Below are positions 35,794 to 45,991 of a stretch of 64,000 nt of DNA, one piece after another. The translations under genes and the position numbers were made by a program. Numbering within the stretch: the stretch's first letter is position 1; each line of letters opens with the position of its first letter. Below the pieces are notes generated by a model. That model was not told the DNA's origin. It searched no databases and was given only the letters and a program-made list of their open reading frames with translations. This DNA comes from Devosia sp. (GTDB taxonomy: Bacteria > Pseudomonadota > Alphaproteobacteria > Rhizobiales > Devosiaceae), in contig NZ_CP075529.1 of NCBI RefSeq assembly GCF_025809055.1, forward strand, positions 1,922,001-1,986,000, in the 5' to 3' direction.

Positions 35794-36098
35794 GGGTCGT
35801 CTCGACTATCGGGAAAGGACAGGGAAGACGCCGACGCTATTCGGTTTGGGGCGGCCCCGCTAGGGGCCACACCCAAGTTTCTTGTCCTGGATACTTTCAC
35901 ACTTGAGCAGCCCGCCGAGAGCCGCGCTTCCCTTCTCCCCTGAGGGGAGAAGAGCCTGCCCCGGACTCGATCCGGGGTGGCGCGAAGCGCCGGATGAGGG
36001 GTTCACCCTCGTGCTTCTGCCAAAAGCCTTCACCTCTCACCCCATCCCTCTCCCTTGTGTGGCGGTAGGGCGTTGGATCACTTCACCGGCAAAGCCAT
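35794..36098. other. 305-base gap with a palindromic repeat
   Basis: No gene seen. The first part should hold the promoter of the sugar dehydrogenase operon on the minus strand; the rest is the repeat at 35929-36060. Confidence 0.6.
35929..36060. repeat. Intergenic repeat, hairpin family, reversed copy
   Basis: Reverse orientation relative to 9466-9612. It contains TTCTCCCCTGAGGGGAGAA (35933-35951), then CCCCGGACTCGATCCGGGG (35960-35978), GGCGCGAAGCGCC and CACCCCATCCCTCTCCC. The middle palindrome is shared with the copy at 16276-16455. Confidence 0.75.
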
Positions 36099-36521
36099 TT
36101 AACGCCGGGACAGTTCGACCACCGGAATGACATCCCGGCTGGTCTTGGCCGCATAGTCGGCGAACTGGGGAAACAGTTCCGCCTGGCGCGCATAGGTGGT
36201 GCTGCGCTCTTCGCCCTCGAGAACCCGGGCCCGCACGGGCACCCGCTCGATGGTCTTGCCGTCGCCGACGGAAATGTCGAAATCGGGATGGGCCACGACA
36301 TTATGAAACCAGGCCGGGTCCTTGGGACCACCGCCATAGGATGCAAACACGTACCAGCGATCCTGACCCTCGGGCAGGAACATCAATGGCTGCGTGCGCT
36401 CCAGGCCAGTCTTGGCACCCACCGAGTGCAGCAGCAAAACCGGTGCATTCTCGAAATACCCCCCGGGCTTGCCGCCATTGGCGTTGAAGTCGGCAATAAC
36501 CTGCTTGTTGAAATCGTTCAT
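36099..36521 (-). CDS. Nitroreductase/F420-type flavin-binding family protein (DUF385)
   Basis: 140 residues of the deazaflavin-dependent nitroreductase fold: NKQVIADFNANGG, APVLLLHSVGAKTGLERTQP, and WFHNVVAHPDFDISVGDGKT. Actinobacterial members use F420; in proteobacteria the cofactor may be a flavin. Function here unknown. No close neighbours on the same strand. Confidence 0.85.
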   Translation of the reverse strand: MNDFNKQVIADFNANGGKPGGYFENAPVLLLHSVGAKTGLERTQPLMFLPEGQDRWYVFASYGGGPKDPAWFHNVVAHPDFDISVGDGKTIERVPVRARVLEGEERSTTYARQAELFPQFADYAAKTSRDVIPVVELSRR

Positions 36522-36706
36522 GTCCGCATTTCCGGATTGGCTTTCACTTCTCCTGATTTAGGGTCCGATTGCGGCAGCCACAAGGGCCACCGACGGCAAC
36601 TTGTCACCGCCCCCAAATTCGGCAGATTTGTCTATATTGAGACAATGGCGATAACCTGCTGCTAAGCCATGTCCGGCAGACTTACCCTTCGCGAGGGGAC
36701 GGAACG

Positions 36707-38567
36707 ATGCTCAAGGAACTCTTCGCCAGCTTCGCGGTGGTTGCCCTGTTCGTTGCGATCTGGGCCCTGTGTCAGGAATGGATCCGCAGCTGGCCGCGTC
36801 ACGTCCGCATGCTCGGGGCCGGCGCCTATATGGGCGCAACGGCCGTTGCGGCGATGGTGATGGGCGTACCCCTCTCCAATGGAGCCATCTTTGACCTTCG
36901 GGCCGTGGCCGTCGGTCTGGCCGGTCTGTTTGCCGGCCCACTTGCTGCCCTGGTGGCCGGGCTCATGGCTGCCGCCTATAGACTATGGCTGGGCGGCGCG
37001 GGCGCCTATGCCGGCCTGGTATCGATCGCCCTCGGAGCCCTTGCCGGCTGGGGTGCATTCCTGGCGCGCCGTCGCCTGGGGCATTGGCGTCCGGCCCTTA
37101 TCCTGTTTTGCGGCGCGCTGACCCTGCTGCCGATGATCACCTATCTCCTGCTGCCGGTGCAGGTTCAGATCGAAGCCGGCTGGGCCGTTGTGCCGTTGAT
37201 GCTACTCAACCTCGCAGCATCGACCCTGTCCGCCATCGGCATCGAGATGAGCCGCAAGCGCGGCTGGTTCACGCACCTGCTCAAGGCTGCCATCCGGCAG
37301 GCGCCCGATTTCATCTATGTCAAGGATCGCCAGTCCCGCATTGTCATTGCCAATCTCGGCGTTGCCCACATTTCGGGGTCGCAGCGCGCCGAAGACCTCG
37401 TCGGCAAGACCGATTTCGACCTCACCAGCGCCGAGCGGGCGCTGCGCCTCTACGAAGAGGAGCAGACCATTCTGCGCGAGGGCCGGCAGCTGAGCGATGT
37501 GGAAGAAACCATTGTGTCGAACGGGGTGACACGGACATTCCTGACCACCAAATCCCCCATCCGCAATCTCGATGGCTCCATTGCCGGTCTTGTGGGCTTC
37601 ACCAAGGACCTGACCGATCGGGTGCTGCTGGAGCGGCAATTGCGCGAAACCCAGAGCGAGCTGGACACTGTGCTGACCGGCATGTCGGACGGACTGGCCC
37701 GGTTTGACCGTGACAACCGGCTGGTCTTTTCCAATGCCAATTATCAGAACCTGTTTCCGCTCACCGGCCATGCGCGGCAGCCGGGTGTGCTGCTCGGGGA
37801 TATTCTCGACACGGTCATCAGCACCGGCGAGCAGCGGCTGGAGGGCATCGACCCCGAAGTCTGGAAACAGACCGTCCTCGACCGGACGCTCGCGGGTGGC
37901 GACGAGCAGGTGCAGATGGCAGATGGCAGACGGCAGGTGGCTGCTGATCCGCTCGCAACCGCTCGATGTCGGCGGCACCGTGGTCATCGTTTCCGACATG
38001 ACGACCCTCAAACATGCCGAGGAACAGCTCACGCGCGTGGCGGAGCAGTTCAAGACACTGGCCAGCACCGACGCCCTTACCGGCCTGCACAACCGCCGCG
38101 ACTTCGATGAGGCCTGGACCCGCGAGTTTACCCAGGCCCGGACAGGTGGCCGCGAACTCAGCATCCTTGTCGCCGACATCGATCATTTCAAGAAATACAA
38201 CGACACCTATGGTCATCCCGCCGGTGACGCCTGCCTGCGCCAGGTCGCCAGCTGCATCCAGCTCAGTTCGCAGCGTGCCGACGACATGGCGGCCCGCTAT
38301 GGCGGCGAAGAATTTGTCGTCATCCTGCCGCGGACCGATGCCACCGGCGTCGCGGCCATTGCCAGCCGCATCCTGTGGTCGGTCGAGCGCCTGTCCATCC
38401 CGCACCGGGAAAGCCCCACCGGTCATGTCAGCGTCAGTATCGGGGTGGCCACGCTTGGGTCGGGTCAATACGAAACAGCCGAAGCCATGCTGGCCGCCGC
38501 CGACAGCGCCCTCTACCACGCCAAGCAGCACGGGCGCGGACGCGTCGCCGCTGCTGCTGCCGAATAG
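36707..38567 (+). pseudogene. Frameshifted membrane PAS-GGDEF diguanylate cyclase
   Basis: Two overlapping frames make one protein. The first (36707 to stop 38110) encodes a 5TM-LYT sensor (about residues 1-190, with GAIFDLRAVAVGLAGLFAGP), a PAS domain (APDFIYVKDRQSRIVIANLG) and a second PAS (MSDGLARFDRDNRLVFSNAN). The frame breaks at a 7-bp tandem repeat (37916-37936). After it a second frame (to 38567) encodes the rest of the PAS and a GGDEF domain with active site RYGGEEF and inhibitory site RADD five residues before. Removing one 7-bp unit joins the frames exactly (...MADGRWLLIRSQPL). As read, the cyclase domain is not made: broken gene, switch, or sequencing error. Confidence 0.85.
37916..37936 (+). 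repeat. 7-bp tandem repeat at the frameshift
   Basis: Units ATGGCAG (37916-37922), ATGGCAG (37923-37929), ACGGCAG (37930-37936). Two units keep the diguanylate cyclase in frame; three, as here, do not. Confidence 0.9.
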
Positions 38568-38703
38568 CCGGCCGGAACGCCGCGCGGGCCGGCGGGCCGG
38601 CCTCCCGCAAAATCCCATTGACGGCCATCGCGCACAGGCGTATCTCCCGCCTCAGGACATCTCGCCCTAACGCGAGACAATAGGCCTGGGAGGGCCGCTT
38701 GTA

Positions 38704-39885
38704 ATGGCTGATACGCCCCAAACCGCACCGGCGGTCAAACCGACTAATCCTAATTTCTCGTCGGGTCCCTGCTCCAAGCGTCCGGGTTGGACGATTGATG
38801 TGCTTGCCGGCGCGCTGACCGGTCGCTCGCACCGCGCCAAGCCTGCCAAGGCGCGCATCCAGGAAGCCATCGACCTGACCCGCCAGCTCCTTGAAGTTCC
38901 GGCCGATTACCGCATCGGCATCGTCCCCGCCTCCGATACCGGCGCCGTCGAAATGTTCCTCTGGAGCGCTCTTGGCGCCCGGGGCGTCGACATGCTGGCC
39001 TGGGAGAGTTTTGGTGCCGGCTGGGTCACCGACGTGCAGAAGCAGCTCAAGCTGAGCGATGTCCGGGTGCTTGAAGCGCCCTATGGCGAACTGCCCGATC
39101 TCGGCCAGGTCGATTTCAACCGTGATGTCGTCTTTACCTGGAACGGCACCACTTCCGGCGTCCGCGTCCCCAATGCCGACTGGATCCCGGCCGATCGGCA
39201 GGGCCTGACCATCTGCGACGCCACCTCGGCCGCTTTCGCCCAGAACCTCGATTTCAAAAAGCTCGATGTCGTGACCTTCTCCTGGCAGAAGGCTCTCGGT
39301 GGCGAAGCCGCGCATGGCGTGCTGATCCTGTCGCCGCGCGCTGTCGAACGCCTGGAAACCTATAAGCCCGACCGGCCCCTGCCCAAGATCTTCCGCATGA
39401 CCAAGGGCGGCAAGCTCATCGAAGGCATCTTCAAGGCCGAGACCATCAACACCGTCTCGATGCTCTGCATCGAGGACGCCGTCGACGCCATGAAATGGGG
39501 CGTCGACATCGGTGGGCTCAAGGCCATGCAGGCCCGCGCCGACGCCAACGCCAAGGTTCTGGCCGACTGGGTCGCCCGGACCGGCTGGGTCGATTTCCTG
39601 GCCAGGAACGAAGGCGAGCGGTCCAATACCTCGGTGTGCCTCGTCATCGCCGATCCGGACATCAAGGCTCTCGACGCCGACGCCCAGGCCGCTTTCGCCA
39701 AGGCCATCGTCTCGCGCCTCGACAAGGAAGCGGTCGCCTATGACATCGGCGGCTACCGCGATGCACCGACGGGTCTGCGTATCTGGACCGGCTCGACGAT
39801 CGAGGCCGCCGATCTCGAAAAGCTGACCCCGTGGCTGGACTGGGCCTTTGGCCAGGAAAAAGCTGCCCTCAAGTCCGCTGCCTGA
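38704..39885 (+). CDS. serC: Phosphoserine aminotransferase SerC
   Basis: 393 residues. Makes phosphoserine from 3-phosphohydroxypyruvate and glutamate with pyridoxal phosphate. The N-terminus NPNFSSGPCSKRPGW is the alphaproteobacterial form; the PLP lysine is Lys196 in FSWQKALGGEAAHG. It is followed by serA, the enzyme for the previous step, 117 bases downstream on the same strand. Confidence 0.95.
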   Translation: MADTPQTAPAVKPTNPNFSSGPCSKRPGWTIDVLAGALTGRSHRAKPAKARIQEAIDLTRQLLEVPADYRIGIVPASDTGAVEMFLWSALGARGVDMLAWESFGAGWVTDVQKQLKLSDVRVLEAPYGELPDLGQVDFNRDVVFTWNGTTSGVRVPNADWIPADRQGLTICDATSAAFAQNLDFKKLDVVTFSWQKALGGEAAHGVLILSPRAVERLETYKPDRPLPKIFRMTKGGKLIEGIFKAETINTVSMLCIEDAVDAMKWGVDIGGLKAMQARADANAKVLADWVARTGWVDFLARNEGERSNTSVCLVIADPDIKALDADAQAAFAKAIVSRLDKEAVAYDIGGYRDAPTGLRIWTGSTIEAADLEKLTPWLDWAFGQEKAALKSAA

Positions 39886-40002
39886 CGATTTGTGACGCGC
39901 CGGGTGACAATTAGCCCACCCGGCGGCGCTTAACGCTAACAGTCTGCTACCCAATTGCCCTTCCGCGTCACAGCATTGACGCCAGAAAAACAGGGATCTC
40001 AC

Positions 40003-41586
40003 ATGCCCAAAGTTCTCGTTTCCGACAAGCTCAGCCCCACCGCCGTCCAGATCTTCAAGGACAACGGCGTCGACGTCGACTACCTTCCCGATCTGGGCAA
40101 GGACAAGGAAAAGCTGCTCGAAGTCATTGGCAAATATGATGGTTTGGCGATCCGCTCGGCCACCAAGGTGACCGAAAAGATCCTCGCTGCCGCCACCAAT
40201 CTCAAGGTGATCGGCCGTGCCGGCATCGGTGTCGACAATGTCGATATCCCCGCCGCCACAAAGAAGGGTATCATCGTGATGAATACCCCCTTCGGCAACT
40301 CGATCACCACCGCCGAACACGCCATTGCCATGATGTTCGCGCTGGCCCGTCAACTGCCGGAGGCGGACGCCTCGACCCGGGCTTCGAAGTGGGAAAAGAA
40401 CCGCTTCATGGGCGTTGAAGTGACCAACAAGACCCTGGGCCTCATCGGCGCCGGCAATATCGGCTCGATCGTCGCCGACCGCGCCCTGGGGCTCAAGATG
40501 AAGGTTGTCGCCTTCGACCCCTTCCTCACGCCCGAACGCGCCCAGACCATGGGCGTTGAAAAGGTCGAACTCGACGACCTCCTGGCCCGGGCCGATTTCA
40601 TCACCATCCACACCCCGCTGATCGACGCCACCCGCAATATTCTCAATGCCGAAACCCTGGCCAAGACCAAGAAGGGCGTGCGCATCGTCAACTGCGCCCG
40701 TGGCGGCCTGATCGACGAGGCGGCGCTTTACGACGCCCTCAAGTCGGGCCAGGTGGCAGGTGCGGCGCTGGACGTGTTCCTGGTCGAGCCGGCCGAAAAC
40801 AATCCGCTGTTCGACCTGCCCAATGTCATCTGCACGCCCCATCTCGGCGCGTCCACGACCGAGGCGCAGGAGAATGTCGCCCTGCAGGTTGCCGAGCAGA
40901 TTTCGGCGTACCTCATGACCGGCGAGATCACCAACGCGCTCAATTTCCCCTCGATCTCGGCCGAAGAGGCGCCGATCATCACCCCATGGGTGAAACTGTC
41001 GGAAGCGCTCGGCTCCTTTGCCGGGCAATTGACCGAAACCGCCATCATGGGCATCAAGATCGAGTTCGAGGGCACCCCGGCCGGTCTCAACACCCGCCCG
41101 ATGATCGCAGCGGCCATCAATGGCGTGCTGAAGCCGTCCCTGGGCGACATTAACATGGTCTCGGCACCCCAGATCGCCAAGGATCGCGGCATCACCGTGG
41201 AAACCACCACCCGCGACCAGCAGGGCGCCTATGAAGGCTATGTGCGCCTGACCGTGACCACCGAGCGGCAGACCCGCGGCGTGGCGGGGACCCTGTTCGC
41301 CAGCGGCAAGTCGCGCATCATCCAGGTCAAGGACATCAACATGGAGGCCGAGCTGACCCCGGCCATGCTCTATGTGACCAACGAGGACAAGCCCGGCCAT
41401 ATCGGCCGTCTCGGCACCATCCTGGGCCAGCTCGGCATCAACATTGCCAACTTCAACCTCGGCCGGGCCGAGGTGGGTGGCGATGCCATTGCTCTGGTGT
41501 CCATCGACGGAACCCTGACCGACGAACAACTCGGCCAGATCGCCAAGCTCGACGGCGTCAAGCAGGCCAAGGCCCTCAAGTTCTGA
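40003..41586 (+). CDS. serA: D-3-phosphoglycerate dehydrogenase SerA (long form)
   Basis: 527 residues: substrate and NAD domains with GLIGAGNIGSIVADRALGLK, catalytic His in TPHLGASTTEAQENVA, followed by an intervening domain and a C-terminal ACT domain (LYVTNEDKPGHIGRLGTILG) that in this family mediates serine regulation. First enzyme of serine synthesis. ATG 40003 begins MPKVLVSDKLSP; an in-frame start 16 codons earlier is unlikely. Confidence 0.96.
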   Translation: MPKVLVSDKLSPTAVQIFKDNGVDVDYLPDLGKDKEKLLEVIGKYDGLAIRSATKVTEKILAAATNLKVIGRAGIGVDNVDIPAATKKGIIVMNTPFGNSITTAEHAIAMMFALARQLPEADASTRASKWEKNRFMGVEVTNKTLGLIGAGNIGSIVADRALGLKMKVVAFDPFLTPERAQTMGVEKVELDDLLARADFITIHTPLIDATRNILNAETLAKTKKGVRIVNCARGGLIDEAALYDALKSGQVAGAALDVFLVEPAENNPLFDLPNVICTPHLGASTTEAQENVALQVAEQISAYLMTGEITNALNFPSISAEEAPIITPWVKLSEALGSFAGQLTETAIMGIKIEFEGTPAGLNTRPMIAAAINGVLKPSLGDINMVSAPQIAKDRGITVETTTRDQQGAYEGYVRLTVTTERQTRGVAGTLFASGKSRIIQVKDINMEAELTPAMLYVTNEDKPGHIGRLGTILGQLGINIANFNLGRAEVGGDAIALVSIDGTLTDEQLGQIAKLDGVKQAKALKF

Positions 41587-41608
41587 TCGAGCCGGCAAGG
41601 CATTCTCG

Positions 41609-41636
41609 AAAGGGCGGCCCATGGCCGCCCTTTTTC
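41609..41636 (+). terminator. Intrinsic terminator of serA
   Basis: Stem AAAGGGCGGCC/GGCCGCCCTTT with AT-containing centre and T-tract; it may also end the convergent EamA gene. Confidence 0.9.
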
Positions 41637-41643
41637 TTGGTCA

Positions 41644-42585
41644 CTAAGCCCGGCGGGCTGCCCATTCGGCAAGCACAATGCCCGACACGATGATGCCGGC
41701 GGCCAGGAAGTGATAGGGTTGCAGGCTCTCCCCCAGGATGATGACCGATCCCAGCGTTCCAAATACGGGGATCAGGTTGTGGCTCGGCGCAGCCCGGTTC
41801 GGCCCGACCAGTTCCACCCCGCGGGCATAGGCCACCTGGCTGAACATGGAGGGGAAGATCGCCACATAGGCGATGACCGCCCACACGGTCGGCGAGGCTG
41901 AGGCGAGCGTGGTGACCTGCCCCAGGCCGCCACCGAACAAGGCCAGCATCACGACCCCGGTAATGGCGGCGCCCGCGAAGGACACAGCCATGAAACTCAT
42001 GATGTGCACCTGGGGCCGGAACCGCAGGGCCAGCGTGTAGCCGGTATAGGCCAGGCATGCCAGGATGACGAAACCGTCGCCAACATTGACATCCATGGTC
42101 AGAAGCCGGCCCGGATCGCCATGGGTGGCCGTCAGGATGACGCCGAAAATGGCCAGAATCACCCCGATGATCTGGATGAGTTTGGCGCGAACCCTGAACA
42201 CGATGAAATTGGCGCCCAAAATGAGCATGGGCAGCGACGCCTGCTCGATCGCCGAGTTGACCGCCGTCGTGGTCTGCAGGCCGACATAGAGGAACACGTT
42301 GAACAGAGCGTAGCCGATAGCGCCATAGAGCATGAGCACCGGCCAGGTCTGCCGCACCACGGCCCAGTCCGCGATCAGCCGGTTCCAGGCGAAGGGCAGG
42401 ATGAAGGCCGTCGCGAGAACGCACCGGCAGGCAAGCAACAGGAAGGGGTCGATTTCCCCTACCACCAGTTTGGCCGCCACCACATTGCCGCCCCAGAACA
42501 GCGGAGCCAATATCAGCAGCAGATAGGGCTGATCGAGAATGCGGGCGAAAATGCCGCTATTTTGCTGTTCTTGCGGCTTTGTCAT
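41644..42585 (-). CDS. EamA/DMT-superfamily transporter
   Basis: 313 residues, ten predicted membrane helices in two EamA halves; starts LILAPLFWGGNVVAAKLVVG and second half LGPNRAAPSHNLIPVFGTLG-like (VGPNRAAPSHNLIPVFGTLG). Such proteins export amino acids or metabolites. Position next to serine synthesis genes is suggestive only. Convergent with serA, divergent from purA. Confidence 0.88.
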   Translation of the reverse strand: MTKPQEQQNSGIFARILDQPYLLLILAPLFWGGNVVAAKLVVGEIDPFLLLACRCVLATAFILPFAWNRLIADWAVVRQTWPVLMLYGAIGYALFNVFLYVGLQTTTAVNSAIEQASLPMLILGANFIVFRVRAKLIQIIGVILAIFGVILTATHGDPGRLLTMDVNVGDGFVILACLAYTGYTLALRFRPQVHIMSFMAVSFAGAAITGVVMLALFGGGLGQVTTLASASPTVWAVIAYVAIFPSMFSQVAYARGVELVGPNRAAPSHNLIPVFGTLGSVIILGESLQPYHFLAAGIIVSGIVLAEWAARRA

Positions 42586-42742
42586 CGTGGCCAGTGTGAT
42601 GTAAGGACAAGCGGACTTATCAGTTATTCGGCCACAATCAAATCCGACAAAGGTGGCCGGGGGACTTCACGTCCGATCATCATCGGGGTGCCATTGCCAG
42701 CGATGGACCCCATTGTCGCGTTCTCTTGGGGAAGACTGGATT

Positions 42743-44032
42743 ATGGCGAATGTGGTTGTCGTCGGCTCGCAATGGGGCGACGAGGGCAAGGGCAAGATTG
42801 TGGACTGGCTCTCCGAGCGCGCCGATGTGGTGGTGCGCTTTCATGGCGGTCACAATGCCGGTCACACCCTGGTCATCGACGGGGTCAGCTATAAGCTCGC
42901 CCTGCTGCCTTCGGGCCTCGTCCAGGGCAAGCTGTCGGTCATCGGCAATGGCGTGGTCGTTGATCCGCATCACTTCGTCGAAGAGATGGCCAAGCTGCGG
43001 GCCCAGGGCGTGACCATCACCCCGGAAATTCTGCGCATCGCCGACAATGCCCCCCTGATCCTGTCGCTGCACCGCGAACTCGACGGCATTCGCGAGGACG
43101 CCAATTCCGGCCTCAAGATCGGCACGACCCGCCGCGGTATCGGCCCGGCCTATGAGGACAAGGTCGGCCGCCGTGCCATCCGTCTCATCGACCTCAGCGA
43201 ACCCGACACGCTGATGCCCAAGATCGAGCGCCTCTTGTCGCACCACAATGCGCTGCGCCGCGGCATTGGCCTTGCTGAAATTGCGGCCGATACCATCCAT
43301 GCCGAGCTGACCTCCATCGCCGATCAGATCCTGCCCTTCATGGACCAGGTCTGGCGCGTGCTCGATCAGAAACGCCGTGAAGGCGCCCGCATCCTGTTCG
43401 AGGGCGCGCAGGGTGCCCTGCTCGACAACGATCACGGCACTTATCCCTTCGTGACCTCGTCCAACACCGTGGCCGGCCAGGCCGCTGCCGGCTCGGGACT
43501 CGGCCCCACCGCGATCGACTATGTGCTGGGCATCACCAAGGCCTACACCACTCGCGTCGGCGAGGGTCCCTTCCCATGCGAACTCGATGACGAGACCGGC
43601 CGCCACCTGGCCGTTGTCGGGCGCGAAGTCGGCGTCAATACCGGCCGCCCGCGCCGCTGTGGCTGGTTCGACGCCGTGCTGGTGCGCCAGACCGTCAAGA
43701 CCTCGGGCATTACCGGCATCGCCCTGACCAAGCTCGACGTTCTGGATGGGCTCAAGGAGATCAAGGTCTGCGTCGGCTACGAACTGGATGGATCATGCAT
43801 CGATTACTTGCCTGCCTCAATGGGGGCACAGGCCCGCGTTAAGCCCATCTACGAGACGCTTGAAGGCTGGTCGGAGACCACGGCGGGCGCGCGCAGCTGG
43901 GCTGAACTGCCGGCCCAGGCGGTCAAATATGTGCGCTATATCGAGGAACTGATCGGCGCGCCGGTGGCCTTGCTCTCGACCAGTCCGGAACGCGCCGATA
44001 CCATCCTGGTTGTTGACCCATTCCAAGACTGA
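42743..44032 (+). CDS. purA: Adenylosuccinate synthetase PurA
   Basis: 429 residues. GTP-dependent step from IMP to adenylosuccinate in AMP synthesis. P-loop GSQWGDEGKGK (8-18) with catalytic Asp13, HNAGHTLV with catalytic His41, GTTRRGIGPAYEDKV, and guanine-binding LTKLDVLDGL. ggggaag precedes ATG 42743; the frame is open 30 codons upstream. Confidence 0.97.
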   Translation: MANVVVVGSQWGDEGKGKIVDWLSERADVVVRFHGGHNAGHTLVIDGVSYKLALLPSGLVQGKLSVIGNGVVVDPHHFVEEMAKLRAQGVTITPEILRIADNAPLILSLHRELDGIREDANSGLKIGTTRRGIGPAYEDKVGRRAIRLIDLSEPDTLMPKIERLLSHHNALRRGIGLAEIAADTIHAELTSIADQILPFMDQVWRVLDQKRREGARILFEGAQGALLDNDHGTYPFVTSSNTVAGQAAAGSGLGPTAIDYVLGITKAYTTRVGEGPFPCELDDETGRHLAVVGREVGVNTGRPRRCGWFDAVLVRQTVKTSGITGIALTKLDVLDGLKEIKVCVGYELDGSCIDYLPASMGAQARVKPIYETLEGWSETTAGARSWAELPAQAVKYVRYIEELIGAPVALLSTSPERADTILVVDPFQD

Positions 44033-44080
44033 GAAATTTTGATACAAGACTGCGCTGTCAGAGTGAGTACCAAGTAGCCC

Positions 44081-45976
44081 ATGGCGGATTACAAGGAGCT
44101 GTTGCGTCGGGCCATCTCGGCGCTTCCGGAGAATAACGGGGCCGCGCGGCGCGCGGTTTATGAAAAGGCGCGTTCGGCCCTTGTGGGTCAGTTGCGGGCC
44201 ATTCAGCCCCCGCTTCCGGCGCGCGAGATCACCCAGCATCGCCTGCAGCTCGAAGATTGTATCCGCCTGGTCGAACAGGAAGCCAGCGAGGCCATTATCA
44301 GCCTTGGACGGGACGCGGGCCTAAGCGCGCGGCCCGCACCCCGGCCGGCCGAAACCAGGCCCGCGCAAGCGGCGCCTGCGCCGGCCGATGTGGCCGTAGC
44401 CGAAAAGAGTGTCGAAGCTCCGCAAAAGGCCGAACCAAAGCCCGAGCCCAAATTCGTATCGAAGCCGGAGCCGATGGCTGAGCCGGTTTCGCGACCGGAC
44501 CCGAAGCCCGCGCCTGCCCTTGCCCCCGCTCCTGCATCGACGGCCTCGATCGAAGACATCATTGCCGAAGCCGCTGCCGCCAGCGGCGCCGACATCGGCC
44601 CGGCCGACAAGGACGCGCCAGTTCCTGCGCCGCAGCCGGAAGTGCTGCCGCTACCGGCGCCCCGGCGCGAACCGGCACCGGCGGCCTTTGTTGCAACGCC
44701 GCGCCAGGCCGCGCCGGCCGCCCGGGTCGAACCCAGCATCGGTGCGCTCACTGCCGCTGCGGCCCAAACGGGTCCCGCGCCGGTGGTGGAGACTGCTCTT
44801 TCCAGCGAGCGCGAAGTCGATGTCGACGAAGGCGCCCGCGAAGCCGAGGGCGTGATCTCCCGCGCCATCGAGACACTCGACCGCGAGGCCCGCGGGGAAA
44901 CCACGGAAACCCTGCCGGACCGCGACAATGCTGAACCGGCGGCAGCCTCCGAGGCGGTCGATGATGCCGGCTTTGCCATTGCCGGCCAGCAGCAACGCTC
45001 CGGCACCGGCCTGACCATTTTCCTTGTCGTCTTTGCCCTGCTGCTGGTGGGTGCGGGCGGTGCTGGCTTCTGGGCCTGGCGCGAGGGTTTCATCAATCTC
45101 GACCAGATGTTTGGGCGCGCGCAGACCGAGGTCGCACAGACCCCGACCACCACCGAACAGACGACGGTGCCGACCATGGACGCCACGCCCGATTCGGGCG
45201 TCGAGGGCGTCGGCGGACCGGGCAATACCGCGACCACGACGACAACCGAGCCGACCAGTGCCCTTGAAGGCCTTGAGGCCGAGGATCGCCTCGAACCCAC
45301 CCCGGAAGCGGTGACGCCGAGCGGCAATGAGCCGGTTCTGCCATCGATCGAAAATGGCGAGGTCAAGAGCGAGGAGCGCCTGTCGGGTGCCGATACCACG
45401 ATTGCCGCGACGGACGACCCGGCGGCCAGCGTCGATCCGTCGGTGCTAGCCGGCAATCAGTCGCTGCTGCTCGAAGCCTCTTCGGACGGCCGCTCCGGCG
45501 CCGTGCCGTTCTCGGGCACGGTCGAGTGGACTCAGGGCACCGACGAGATCGGCATGCCGACGCTGATTGCCGAAGCCAGCATTCCGGCGCGCAATCTGGG
45601 CGTCTCGGTCACCATCCGCAAGAATTCCGATCCGAGCCTGCCGGCCAGCCATCTGATGGAAGTCAGCTTCGACGTGCCCGATACCTTCATCGGTGGCTCG
45701 ATTGCCTCGCTCGCCGGCGTGTTGCTTAAGAATGAAGAGCTGGTGCCCGGCACCGCGCTGGCCGGAGCATCGGCCCGCGTCGTCGGCAATTCCTTCCTCT
45801 TTGCGCTGAGCGCCACGCCTGCCGATGCAACGGCCAATGCCGATTTGCTGACCGGGCGGCGCTGGATGGACCTGGCCATTGTCTATGGCACGGGCCGCAA
45901 CGCCATCCTGACGCTGGAAAAGGATGAAGACGCCCAGGGCCTGTTCGATCAGGTCTTTGCGGAGTGGGCGAACTAA
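44081..45976 (+). CDS. Large single-pass membrane protein, function unknown
   Basis: 631 residues. Conserved N-terminal helical region (about 1-75, YKELLRRAISALPENNGAAR ... LQLEDCIRLVEQEA), a long Pro/Ala/Glu-rich linker (about 80-270), one membrane helix (about 308-328, GLTIFLVVFALLLVGAGGAG), a Thr-rich linker and a C-terminal globular domain of about 180 residues (SDGRSGAVPFSGTVEWTQGT to the end). The topology puts the N-terminal part in the cytoplasm and the C-terminal domain in the periplasm, suggesting a bridge across the inner membrane. Rhizobial relatives are annotated only as hypothetical. It follows purA by 48 bases. Confidence 0.7.
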   Translation: MADYKELLRRAISALPENNGAARRAVYEKARSALVGQLRAIQPPLPAREITQHRLQLEDCIRLVEQEASEAIISLGRDAGLSARPAPRPAETRPAQAAPAPADVAVAEKSVEAPQKAEPKPEPKFVSKPEPMAEPVSRPDPKPAPALAPAPASTASIEDIIAEAAAASGADIGPADKDAPVPAPQPEVLPLPAPRREPAPAAFVATPRQAAPAARVEPSIGALTAAAAQTGPAPVVETALSSEREVDVDEGAREAEGVISRAIETLDREARGETTETLPDRDNAEPAAASEAVDDAGFAIAGQQQRSGTGLTIFLVVFALLLVGAGGAGFWAWREGFINLDQMFGRAQTEVAQTPTTTEQTTVPTMDATPDSGVEGVGGPGNTATTTTTEPTSALEGLEAEDRLEPTPEAVTPSGNEPVLPSIENGEVKSEERLSGADTTIAATDDPAASVDPSVLAGNQSLLLEASSDGRSGAVPFSGTVEWTQGTDEIGMPTLIAEASIPARNLGVSVTIRKNSDPSLPASHLMEVSFDVPDTFIGGSIASLAGVLLKNEELVPGTALAGASARVVGNSFLFALSATPADATANADLLTGRRWMDLAIVYGTGRNAILTLEKDEDAQGLFDQVFAEWAN

Positions 45977-45991
45977 CCCGAACGCAAGGCG

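Noticed and set aside
34072..35943. Plus-strand open frame of 623 codons opposite the binding protein and sugar dehydrogenase
   Set aside because: The minus-strand genes have signal peptide and family motifs; the plus frame has none.
38434..41622. Minus-strand open frame of 1062 codons opposite serC and serA
   Set aside because: It mirrors two clear genes in a GC-rich genome; its protein is rich in Gly, His and Leu without family motifs. A codon-bias shadow.
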